From Acidimicrobiales bacterium (GTDB lineage Bacteria > Actinomycetota > Acidimicrobiia > Acidimicrobiales > CADCSY01), in assembly GCA_025463335.1 (NCBI GenBank), contig JAOBWJ010000185.1, forward strand, positions 1-45,579: a stretch of DNA of 45,579 nucleotides, written 5' to 3'. The notes under the pieces are model-generated. The model was not told where the DNA came from. It did no database searches and worked only from the letters and a program-made list of their open reading frames with translations. The translations under genes were made by a program, and so were the position numbers. This document shows positions 17,583-24,974 of the stretch, piece after piece. Each line of letters begins with the position of its first letter. The stretch's first letter is position 1.

Positions 17583-18944
17583 TCACGGTGCGGTGAGGGC
17601 GACGATCTTCCTGTCGGTGGGCACGAAGAGCTGGCTGGGGGCGGCGGCCAGAGGGGCGAAATGCGTCACCGGACCGAGCGGGAGGTCGGCCTGACGGGCC
17701 CCTGTGGCCAGGTCGAAGGCGCCGAGCCTCCCGCGCCCGATGTCCACCACCCACGCCGTGCTGCCCGCGACGATCGGCGTGCCGGCATCCATCCCGCCGG
17801 CTCGCCACGCGACGGTGGCCGAGCGGGCACTGACGTCCACCCGGACCGCGACGAGGCCGTCGCGGCAGGGTACGAGGACGATGCCGGCGGCCACGGCCGT
17901 ACCGCCATAGGCGCCGCTGCCCGGGCACACGTCGACCGAGGCGACCTGGCCGCCGACGCCGCCGAGGTGCGCGGCGTCGAGCAGGTAGCCGACGCCTTCC
18001 TTGCCCCCTTGGAGGAGCAGCCCACCGTCGAGCACGGCCGGCGAGGTCGACCCGAGGTCGGTGTCGTTCTGGTCGAGCTGGCGCCAGTTGGCGGGGGTGA
18101 AGATGTCCCGTACCGCGAGGTCGGGACTCAGCCGGAGCACGCTGCTGGATTCGACCGGCTGTCCGGTCGGCTCGCCGTTGCCGGTGACCACGAGGACGTC
18201 GCCGCCCACCACCACCGGACCGGGCGGGGCCCAGATCCCGGCCTGGGCGGCGGCGACGGTGAAGGAAGCCTGCGGGCCCCCACTGGTGGGGACGGCCACG
18301 ACGCGGCCCCGGTAGGGGCCGCAGTCGCCGTCGCGCCCGCCGAAGGCCACGAAGACCTTGCCGCCGGTCAGGGCCAGGGCCGGCCGCTGCGACTGCACGG
18401 CGGGGTCGGAGCCGGGCACGTCGATGGTCCGGCGGCTCCGGACCGCTCCCGTCGCCACGTCGATGGCCACCAGCTCGTGGTGGAGGGGGGCTGAGAACGC
18501 CACCGCGTAGAGGAGGCCGGCCCCGCGGTCGACGACGGGGGTGCCGGTGATGCCGACCGGGTCGATGTTGCCGCACGGGAGCGATCGGCCGGGGACGGGC
18601 TGCCCGACGTTGGTGTGCCACCGCACGGCGCCGGTCGTGCGGTCGAGGGCGTAGACCGAGTCGCCCTCGGTGGCCACCAGGACCTGGTCGCCCACCACCA
18701 GCGGCTGCGCGTACACCTGGCCGTCGAGCGTCGCCGACACCCAGCGCCGGGCGGCCCGGGCCGGGTCGACGCCCGCGGTGACGTAGCCGTGGCGGGCGGC
18801 GTCGCCCTGGTAGGTCGTCCACGCCCCGCCGGCGGCCGGCGTCGTGGTGGTGGTCGACGGGGCGGCCGGGGACGACGAACCGGCGCCGCAGGCGGCCGCC
18901 GCGAGCATCACCGTGGCGAGCCACGGAGCCAGTCGGCGGCGCAA
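17583..18944 (-). CDS. PQQ-like beta-propeller lipoprotein
   Basis: 453-aa exported protein. The N-terminus has an arginine-rich start, a hydrophobic run and a lipobox ending at C19 (LAAAACGAG), then a Ser/Thr/Pro linker. The body consists of repeats with the PQQ-like propeller pattern: VYALDRTTGAVRWHTNVG, LVAIDVATGAVRSRRTID, and LGAFDLATGARQADLPLG are three clear blade ends. Cysteines (GRSLPCGN, DCGPY, VDVCPG, VPCRDG) may form disulfides outside the cell. Such proteins serve as BamB-like scaffolds or PQQ dehydrogenases; the conserved catalytic residues of quinoprotein dehydrogenases are not evident, so a scaffold or binding role is more likely. It lies alone, 54 bp after the stop of the preceding minus-strand gene. 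Confidence 0.83.
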   Translation of the reverse strand: MRRRLAPWLATVMLAAAACGAGSSSPAAPSTTTTTPAAGGAWTTYQGDAARHGYVTAGVDPARAARRWVSATLDGQVYAQPLVVGDQVLVATEGDSVYALDRTTGAVRWHTNVGQPVPGRSLPCGNIDPVGITGTPVVDRGAGLLYAVAFSAPLHHELVAIDVATGAVRSRRTIDVPGSDPAVQSQRPALALTGGKVFVAFGGRDGDCGPYRGRVVAVPTSGGPQASFTVAAAQAGIWAPPGPVVVGGDVLVVTGNGEPTGQPVESSSVLRLSPDLAVRDIFTPANWRQLDQNDTDLGSTSPAVLDGGLLLQGGKEGVGYLLDAAHLGGVGGQVASVDVCPGSGAYGGTAVAAGIVLVPCRDGLVAVRVDVSARSATVAWRAGGMDAGTPIVAGSTAWVVDIGRGRLGAFDLATGARQADLPLGPVTHFAPLAAAPSQLFVPTDRKIVALTAP

Positions 18945-18998
18945 GCACCCGGCGATGGCATCAACGCTAGGGGGGCACCGCCTGGTTGGTGGATCGAG

Positions 18999-19472
18999 CT
19001 AGTCGCCGGCGAGCTGGTCGAGCAGTGCCGCCACGATCGAGATGCGGCCGTTGGACCGTTCCCACTCGTCACCGATGCGCACGTGGTCGGCCAGACCAGC
19101 GGCGTCGGGCGCGATGCCGAGCGCCTCGGTGGCCGCCGCCGCAAGCGTCGCCGGCTCGACCTCGTCGCCGTAGGCGGCGAACACCTCGAGGCCGTCCCAC
19201 AGGGCCTCGACCGGCGCCACCGGTTCTTCGCCCTGGGCCACGGCCAGGGCGACGGACGGGAACAGGTCGTAGGTCGTCACCGTGGCCGGCCGCTCGAAGC
19301 CGGGGACCGGGTGGAGCCGCCATTCGAGGGCGATGCCGGCGGGGCCGTCGTCGCGCAACCACACCTGGGAGCCGTTGACGTAGGCGTCGACGGGTTCGCC
19401 GAAGCGATCGTCGAGGGCGACGACGAGCCCGGGTGTGGCCCGCCAGACGCAAGTTGGGACCAGGTCGGGCAC
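18999..19472 (-). CDS. Hypothetical protein (157 aa)
   Basis: Soluble protein without signal peptide or membrane segment. The first half looks beta-rich (TPGLVVALDDRFGEPVDAYVNGSQVWLRD and EWRLHPVPGFERPA in separate stretches), and the second half is helical (ALWDGLEVFAAYG, AAAATEALGIAPDAAGLADHV) ending in ISIVAALLDQLAGD. I do not recognise the family. Codon bias supports expression. It starts at GTG 19472, 32 bp from the divergent M1 peptidase gene, and is followed by the beta-propeller lipoprotein gene on the same strand, so the two may be co-transcribed. Confidence 0.75.
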   Translation of the reverse strand: MPDLVPTCVWRATPGLVVALDDRFGEPVDAYVNGSQVWLRDDGPAGIALEWRLHPVPGFERPATVTTYDLFPSVALAVAQGEEPVAPVEALWDGLEVFAAYGDEVEPATLAAAATEALGIAPDAAGLADHVRIGDEWERSNGRISIVAALLDQLAGD

Positions 19473-19504
19473 CTCCGGACCCTACCGACTGTCACCATGG
19501 GGCC

Positions 19505-20932
19505 ATGCGGTGGCGTGCGCTCGTCGTCCTCGTGGTCCTCGCCGCCGGTTGTGCCGGTGCCGGCGACGCTTCCTCAGCCCGGCAGGCCACCACGACCGGG
19601 TCGTCGACCACCACGAGCAGCTCCACGAGCACGACGTCCACGACGGTCGTGGCCGCCGTCGCCGGGCAACCGGCCACCGCGACCTGCCCGGCGGTCCCGG
19701 CGCGGGTCGGGCCCGACCCCGAACGGCCCCGGTACCGGCTGCGGCTCGACGTCCAGCCCGCCGGCAACGTGGTGACCGGCGACGTCACGGTGCGCTTCAC
19801 GCCCGACGTGGCGACCGACCGCCTCGTGTTCCGGCTCTGGCCGAACGGGCCCAAGCTCCAGGCCGAGGGAGCCCGTCTCGACGTCGGACCGGTCTCGCTC
19901 GATGGCGCAGCAGCGAAGCCCGGCGGCCTCCCGAACCCAACCACGCTGGTGGTCCCTCTGGGCCGCACGCTGGCCGCCCACCGGACGGTCACGGCCAGCC
20001 TGCCGTGGCGGCTCACCCTGCCGGGACTGGTCAGCGATCGCATCGCTCGCTCTGGTGACACCGTCAGGCTGGGTTCGTTCTTCCCGATCCTGGCCTGGGA
20101 GCCGGGGCGCGGGTGGGCCACCGAGCCGCCGACCACCAACTTCGCCGAAGCCTCGACGGCACCGACCGCCGACTTCGATCTCACCGTCACCACCCCGGCC
20201 GGGTTGCAGGTGCTGGCGTCCGGCGTGCCCGACGGCAACGGCCACTGGAAGGCGGATGCCGTCCGCGACGTGGGCGTGACCGTCGGGCGCTTCCGGCTGG
20301 CCGAGGGCATGGCCGGCGGGGTGCGAGTCACCGTGGGTGTCGACACCGGACTGCGAGACGACCCCCGGAGCTACCGCGACGTCGCCGTTCGGGCCATCGA
20401 TGACTTCAGCCGCCGATTCGGCCCCTACCCGTGGCCGACGTTCACGCTGTCGATCACCCCCGGACTGTCGGGTGGCATCGAGTACCCGACGCACGTGATG
20501 CAAGGCCCGAGCACGCAGGGACGCACGACGCCGCACGAGGTCGGGCACCAGTGGTTCTACTCCCTGGTCGGCAACGACCAGGGCCGGGACCCGTGGCTCG
20601 ACGAGGGCCTGGCCACCTGGGCCGAGGCCCGCTACCTCGGCAACCTGACCACGTTCCGGGGCCGCACGGTGCCGGCGGACGCCCGAGGCCGGACGGGTGC
20701 CCCGATGACGTACTGGAACGGGCGGTCGTCGTACTACGTCGGCGTCTACGTGCAGGGCGCCCAGGCCATCGCCGCCCTCGGCGACCCCGACCGGGTCGAC
20801 TGCGCCCTGCGCCACTACGTGGCCCGGAACGCCTACCGGGTGGCCCGGCCCGACGATCTCGTCAGTGGGGTCCGGGCGGTCTTCCCCGACGCCCGGGCCG
20901 TGCTGGCGCGCTACGGCGCCGTCGGGCGCTAG
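19505..20932 (+). CDS. M1-family metallopeptidase, lipoprotein
   Basis: 475-aa zinc aminopeptidase-like protein. An N-terminal lipobox (VLAAGCAGAG, C16) and a Ser/Thr-only linker (about residues 28-50) show surface anchoring. The N-terminal beta domain (about 70-270) resembles the M1 saddle domain (YRLRLDVQPAGNVVTGDVTV). The catalytic domain follows, with GGIEYPTHV as the GxMEN-like substrate motif, the zinc site HEVGH (H344, E345, H348), and the third ligand E367 in LDEGLATWAEA, exactly 18 residues after the second histidine. The usual M1 MEN is IEY here, so exopeptidase specificity may be altered. Length is short for M1, lacking the C-terminal helical domain. Its stop overlaps that of the convergent PAC2 gene by 4 bp. 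Confidence 0.88.
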   Translation: MRWRALVVLVVLAAGCAGAGDASSARQATTTGSSTTTSSSTSTTSTTVVAAVAGQPATATCPAVPARVGPDPERPRYRLRLDVQPAGNVVTGDVTVRFTPDVATDRLVFRLWPNGPKLQAEGARLDVGPVSLDGAAAKPGGLPNPTTLVVPLGRTLAAHRTVTASLPWRLTLPGLVSDRIARSGDTVRLGSFFPILAWEPGRGWATEPPTTNFAEASTAPTADFDLTVTTPAGLQVLASGVPDGNGHWKADAVRDVGVTVGRFRLAEGMAGGVRVTVGVDTGLRDDPRSYRDVAVRAIDDFSRRFGPYPWPTFTLSITPGLSGGIEYPTHVMQGPSTQGRTTPHEVGHQWFYSLVGNDQGRDPWLDEGLATWAEARYLGNLTTFRGRTVPADARGRTGAPMTYWNGRSSYYVGVYVQGAQAIAALGDPDRVDCALRHYVARNAYRVARPDDLVSGVRAVFPDARAVLARYGAVGR

Positions 20933-21765
20933 CGCGAGCCGGGCGGGCGCTGGTCGCGCAGGAAGCGCTCGACCTCTTCGACCAGCGACGCGGGCGAGGG
21001 CACGCCGTCCTCTGAGTCGTAGCGCTCCTCGAGCCGCTCGACGTACTCGGTCATCTCCTCGTCGTCGGTCACCACCTCGGACACCTGGCGCTCGTAGGAG
21101 GCGGCGGCGATCTCGAGGTCGGTGGCCATGATCGGGATGTCGAGCAGATCACCGACCCGCTCGACCAGGGCGAGGGCGGCCTTGGGTGAAGGCGCGCCGG
21201 GCACGTAGGCGGAGACCGCCGCCCAGAGCGAGGCTGACTTCAGTCCGGCCTGGGCGCAGGCGTCGTGGATCACGCCGACGATGCCAGTGGGACCTTCGTA
21301 CTGCGAGACGGCCAGGCCACTGTCGGGGTCGTCGCCCGTGGCCATGATCGAGGTGGGGCGGGTGTGGGGCACTTCGGCCAGGAGCGCGCCCATGGTGATG
21401 AGCAGTTCGGCGTCGACCTCTCGGGCCACGCTGATGACCTGGTCGGTGAACGTCCGCCACCGCAACTGGGGCTCGGAGCCGAGGACGACGACGACGTCTC
21501 GGCCGGCCGCGCTGCCGGCGCTGAGCTCGGTGAGGGGCCAGTCGATGCGCCGCACGCCGTCGTCCAGTGCCACCTGGGGCCGGGTGGTGGTGAAGTCGAA
21601 GAACTCTTCCGGGTCGATCTCGGCGAACACCCGAGGCGCCCAGCGATCTCGCAGCCAGCGGGCGGCGGTGGTGGCGGCGTCACCAGCGTCGTTCCAACCC
21701 TCGAAGGCTGCGATCACGACCGGGCGACGGAGCGCCGGTCGGCTCGTCCAGCGGAGGTGCTCCAT
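20929..21765 (-). CDS. PAC2-family protein (proteasome assembly chaperone-like)
   Basis: 278-aa cytosolic protein of the PAC2 superfamily, related in fold to the eukaryotic proteasome assembly chaperone and to archaeal/actinobacterial ATP-grasp-associated proteins. Characteristic segments are VIAAFEGWNDAGDAATTAA at the N-terminus, VVVVLGSEPQLRWRTF, LLITMGALLAEVPHTRP and SLWAAVSAYVPGAPSPKAAL. The C-terminal 60 residues are acidic and helical (VTDDEEMTEYVERLEERY). The biochemical role in actinobacteria is not settled; a link to the Pup-proteasome is often proposed but no such genes are in the window. The ATG start at 21765 is well placed. Confidence 0.88.
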   Translation of the reverse strand: MEHLRWTSRPALRRPVVIAAFEGWNDAGDAATTAARWLRDRWAPRVFAEIDPEEFFDFTTTRPQVALDDGVRRIDWPLTELSAGSAAGRDVVVVLGSEPQLRWRTFTDQVISVAREVDAELLITMGALLAEVPHTRPTSIMATGDDPDSGLAVSQYEGPTGIVGVIHDACAQAGLKSASLWAAVSAYVPGAPSPKAALALVERVGDLLDIPIMATDLEIAAASYERQVSEVVTDDEEMTEYVERLEERYDSEDGVPSPASLVEEVERFLRDQRPPGSR

Positions 21766-21792
21766 GCCCCCGAGGGTACCGGGGGCCTCCCG

Positions 21793-21957
21793 CTAGGCGG
21801 CAGGCGCGGCGAGGGCAGGGTTGTCGATGGCCGCCATCCGTTCGACGAAGGCGGTCAGGGCCCGATCCTCGGCCTGGCGGGCGAGGAGGGCGTGCTCAGC
21901 GTTGCGAACGGCACCGGGGGTGCCGAGGCTGGCGAGCAGCGTGCGCAGCGTCTCCAT
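21793..21957 (-). CDS. Small helical protein (54 aa), probable gene
   Basis: A 55-codon frame fills the gap between the PAC2 and citrate synthase genes. The predicted peptide is almost wholly helical (METLRTLLASLGTPGAVRNA, EHALLARQAEDRALTAFVER) and ends in an Ala/Pro-rich tail. Third positions are nearly all G or C, as in real genes here, and nothing overlaps it on either strand. Against it, no ribosome binding site is visible before ATG 21957 (the upstream bases are a C-run). It may be a genuine small protein or a leaderless transcript. Function unknown. Confidence 0.5.
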   Translation of the reverse strand: METLRTLLASLGTPGAVRNAEHALLARQAEDRALTAFVERMAAIDNPALAAPAA

Positions 21958-22079
21958 GGGGGGACTGTGACGGATGCACGTGGCGGGCGATCGACGGAGC
22001 GGTGACCATCAGATGTGGGCGGGCTGAACATTTTCTGGCCAGACGTAAGCTCGCTCCCCAGACAGCCGAGGAGGCACCC

Positions 22080-23615
22080 GTGTCCGCAGCACCCCGTCGC
22101 ACTGTGGGTGAGCTGATGAGCAGCCCGCCGGTGACCGCCAGCTCGTCCGAGACCGTGGCCGAGGCGGCCGCCCGCATGGCCGACCACAAGGTCGGATCCG
22201 TGGTGGTCGTCGATGGTGATCGAACCACCGGCATCCTCACCGAGCGCGACCTGATCCGCTTCGCCGCAACCGGGGCCGAGGCCCACGGCACCAAGGTCTC
22301 GGAGTGGATGACCGAGCATCCCGACGTGGTCGCGCCCGGACTCGACGTGGCCGACGCCCTGGCCAGCCTCTCGTCCCATGGTTACCGCCACATCCCGGTC
22401 GTCGACGCCGGCGCCCTGGTCGGCGTGGTGTCGATGCGAGATCTCATGCGGGTCGCCCAGGTCCAGCCCGTCGTGCACCCCGGCACCATCGAGGCCCCGC
22501 CCGGGCTCGAGGGCGTGATCGTCGCCGACACCGAGGTGGGCGACGTGCGGGGAACCGAGGGCTTCTACCACTACCGCCAGTACAACGCCGTAGAGCTGGC
22601 CGACAAGCGGTCGCTCGAGGACGTGTGGCACCTGCTGTTCGAGGGCGAGCTGCCGACGGACGCCCAGCGGGCCTCCTTCCTGGCCGAGATCCGGGCGGCT
22701 CGGGAGATCCCGGCTTCGGTGCTCGAGGTCTATCCGCAGATCGCCCGGGCGTCGTCGAACGTCATGGAGGCCGTGCGCACGGCGGTGTCGTTCCTCGGCG
22801 GGGTGGAGGGCTTCCAGCCCACGCTCGACATCGACCATGCCGAGCGTCGGCGCAATGCCCTGCAGACGTGCGCCGTCATCCCCACGCTGATCATGGCGGC
22901 CCACCGGCTGCGGTCAGGGCAGGAGCCGATCGCCCCGCATCCCGAGCTCGGCTACGGCGCCAACTACCTCTGGATGCTCCATGGCGAGATCCCCGATCCC
23001 GACGTGGCGCGGGCTGTCGAGCAGTACCAGATGACCACGATCGACCATGGCTTCAACGCTTCGACGTTCACCGCCCGGGTCATCACGTCCTCGGGTGCCG
23101 ACGTGGCCGCCGCCGTGGTGGGGGGCATCGGCGCGCTGTCCGGCCCGTTGCACGGCGGGGCGCCCAGCCGGGCCCTCGACCTGCTCGACGCCATCGGCAC
23201 GCCCGAGAACGCCCGCCCCTACCTGATCGAGGCCGTCCAGCGGGGCGAGAAGATCATGGGGTTCGGCCACCGGGTCTACAAGACCGACGACCCCCGCTCG
23301 GTGTTCCTGCGGGGCGTGGCCGAGCGGGTCGGCGCCGAGAAGATCACGTTCGCCAAGCAGGTCGAGCAGACGGTGGTCGACGTCCTGGCCGAGCTGAAGC
23401 CGGGCCGCAACCTGTACGCCAACGTCGAGTTCTACGCCGGTGTGGTGATGGATCACTGCGGGCTGCCGCGGGAGCTGTTCACGCCCACGTTCGCCTCGAG
23501 TCGGGTCATCGGGTGGTGCGCCAACATCCTCGAGCAGGCGGCCGACAACCGGATCATCCGTCCCAGCGCTCGCTACGTGGGCGCGCCGCCGCCCCAGCCC
23601 GTCCCGGAGGCCTGA
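22080..23615 (+). CDS. Citrate synthase with N-terminal tandem CBS domains
   Basis: 511-aa fusion. Residues 9-130 form a CBS pair (VGELMSSPPVTASSSETVAEAA and VSEWMTEHPDVVAPG mark the two repeats; VVVDGDRTTGILTERDL and VVDAGALVGVVSMRDLM close them). From about residue 140 comes a complete citrate synthase: GFYHYRQYNAVELA, GPLHGGAPS with H358, GFGHRVYK with H397, and FTPTFASSRVIGWCANILEQ. The usual catalytic Asp position reads Glu (E450 in NVEFYAG). The enzyme should condense acetyl-CoA, or propionyl-CoA if it is a methylcitrate type, with oxaloacetate. CBS pairs bind adenine nucleotides, so allosteric gating by energy charge is likely. The GTG start follows GAGGAGG by five bases. It overlaps the GNAT gene (TGATG). 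Confidence 0.92.
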   Translation: MSAAPRRTVGELMSSPPVTASSSETVAEAAARMADHKVGSVVVVDGDRTTGILTERDLIRFAATGAEAHGTKVSEWMTEHPDVVAPGLDVADALASLSSHGYRHIPVVDAGALVGVVSMRDLMRVAQVQPVVHPGTIEAPPGLEGVIVADTEVGDVRGTEGFYHYRQYNAVELADKRSLEDVWHLLFEGELPTDAQRASFLAEIRAAREIPASVLEVYPQIARASSNVMEAVRTAVSFLGGVEGFQPTLDIDHAERRRNALQTCAVIPTLIMAAHRLRSGQEPIAPHPELGYGANYLWMLHGEIPDPDVARAVEQYQMTTIDHGFNASTFTARVITSSGADVAAAVVGGIGALSGPLHGGAPSRALDLLDAIGTPENARPYLIEAVQRGEKIMGFGHRVYKTDDPRSVFLRGVAERVGAEKITFAKQVEQTVVDVLAELKPGRNLYANVEFYAGVVMDHCGLPRELFTPTFASSRVIGWCANILEQAADNRIIRPSARYVGAPPPQPVPEA

Positions 23616-24055
23616 TGCCCGTCACGGTCGAGGAAGCCGGTGCCGTCACGCCCGACCTCGTGGAGGCGTTCGAGCGCCTGGTCCCGCAGCTCTCCCGTTC
23701 GTCGCGCCCGCCCACCGAGGCCGAGGTGCAGGAGATGGTCGACGCCCCCGGCACCCATGTGCTGGTGGCCCGGGGTGAGGACGGAAAGCTCCTCGGCAGC
23801 CTCACCCTGGTGATCTTCCGCATCCCGACGGCCATGCGGGCGTGGATCGAGGACGTGGTCGTCGACGAGGCCGGCCGAGGCCAGGGGGTGGGCGAGGCAC
23901 TCAACCGTCACGCCCTCGACCTCGCCCGCAGCCAGGGCTGCAAGACGGTCGACCTCACCTCCCGGCCCTCTCGGGAGGCAGCCAACCGGCTCTACCAGCG
24001 CCTCGGCTTCCAGCTGCGGGAGACGAACGTGTATCGGTACGACTTGGACGGCTGA
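23615..24055 (+). CDS. GNAT-family N-acetyltransferase
   Basis: 146-aa acetyl-CoA-dependent acyltransferase. The acetyl-CoA binding motif A is visible as IEDVVVDEAGRGQGVGEALN (RGQGVG at the P-loop), and the C-terminal AANRLYQRLGFQLRETNVYRY is the usual motif B region. Substrate cannot be told. The ATG overlaps the citrate synthase stop by one base, so the two are translated from one message; a role in acetylating the citrate synthase or another metabolic protein is only a thought. It is convergent with the thioesterase gene. Confidence 0.9.
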   Translation: MPVTVEEAGAVTPDLVEAFERLVPQLSRSSRPPTEAEVQEMVDAPGTHVLVARGEDGKLLGSLTLVIFRIPTAMRAWIEDVVVDEAGRGQGVGEALNRHALDLARSQGCKTVDLTSRPSREAANRLYQRLGFQLRETNVYRYDLDG

Positions 24056-24070
24056 GCCCCCGGGCCATTG

Positions 24071-24105
24071 CGGTGACGGACGTCCTCCCCGGGTTCTGGT
24101 CACCG
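24071..24105. terminator. Possible hairpin between convergent genes
   Basis: CGGTGAC (24071-24077) and GTCACCG (24099-24105) are perfect 7-bp arms around a 21-base loop, between the ends of the convergent GNAT and thioesterase genes. There is no T-run. It may end transcription in both directions, but the evidence is weak. Confidence 0.3.
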
Positions 24106-24121
24106 TCAGCACGGCACTCCG

Positions 24122-24913
24122 CTAACGGCGCTGCACCAGCTGGGACGTGGAGGCAACGGCGAAGATGCCAGAGCTGTCGGACAACGTGGCCGACGAGATC
24201 CCCCGGCCGATCGCTGCTTCGAAGCGGGTTTCGCCGGTCACCGCGATCCACTCACCTGCGGGTGGACGCAGAACGTGGGCGGTCACGTCGGGGTTGATCA
24301 TCGTCATCGTCGGCATCGCCCGTTCCATGTCGGCGTTGATGAGCTGGGCGAAGTCGAAGCCGACTGCCATGCACGAGGTGGCGCGGATGGGTTCACCGGC
24401 GACGACCGGCACCGCCAGACGGATCCACACCCCCTTCCCCGGCGCCTTCCGCATCTCGATGCCGCGCAGGAAGCCGGGCGCGCCGGCCGCCTCGCCAAGG
24501 CGGTCGCACCGCTCCGGCGGGGGCAGCTGCGTGTTCGGGTCGGCGAGCGAGGTGCCCGCCAGCAGCTCCGCCCCCTCGTCCCCGAGGTCATCCACCCGCA
24601 AGCGGAGCGCCGTCGCCCGGACGTGCACGAGGTCATGGGTCAGCAGCTCCAGGAGCACGACCTGGATCTTCTTGCCCTCCCGGACGACCGTCGACCGCAC
24701 CACGAGCCGGGGGCCGATCGGAACCGGCCGCACGAGATCGACCGTCAGCCGTGCCACGCCCATGGGCACCAACGTCGGCACGTCCTCGAGGCAGTGGCCG
24801 AGCAGCGCGAGCACGACGGCACCGTTCTGCGCTCCGGGGTCCCAGCCGCCCTGGGTCAGGATCGTGCCGACGAACCCGTCGCCGTCGGGGAGATAGAGGG
24901 CCGGTTCTTCCAC
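24122..24913 (-). CDS. Acyl-CoA thioesterase-like protein (double hot-dog)
   Basis: 263-aa protein of the TesB-like / thioesterase-superfamily group. The N-terminus EEPALYLPDGDGFVGTIL and GGWDPGAQNGAVVLALLGHC match the pattern seen in actinobacterial acyl-CoA thioesterases, where a WDP-x-AQ-G motif begins the first hot-dog helix. The middle VDLVRPVPIGP and VVREGKKIQVVLLEL fit the strand of the first domain. The second hot-dog holds CMAVGFDFAQLINADMER and INPDVTAHVLRPP. It should hydrolyse a fatty acyl-CoA in the cytosol; chain length unknown. GTG 24913 is preferred because the family start follows at once and GAGGG lies upstream; GTG 24931 is possible. Confidence 0.75.
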   Translation of the reverse strand: MEEPALYLPDGDGFVGTILTQGGWDPGAQNGAVVLALLGHCLEDVPTLVPMGVARLTVDLVRPVPIGPRLVVRSTVVREGKKIQVVLLELLTHDLVHVRATALRLRVDDLGDEGAELLAGTSLADPNTQLPPPERCDRLGEAAGAPGFLRGIEMRKAPGKGVWIRLAVPVVAGEPIRATSCMAVGFDFAQLINADMERAMPTMTMINPDVTAHVLRPPAGEWIAVTGETRFEAAIGRGISSATLSDSSGIFAVASTSQLVQRR

Positions 24914-24974
24914 GACCCCACCCTCGCGCACGGCGAGGCCCGCTCCGCTACTGCCTGACCTTTCCGCCGTACGG

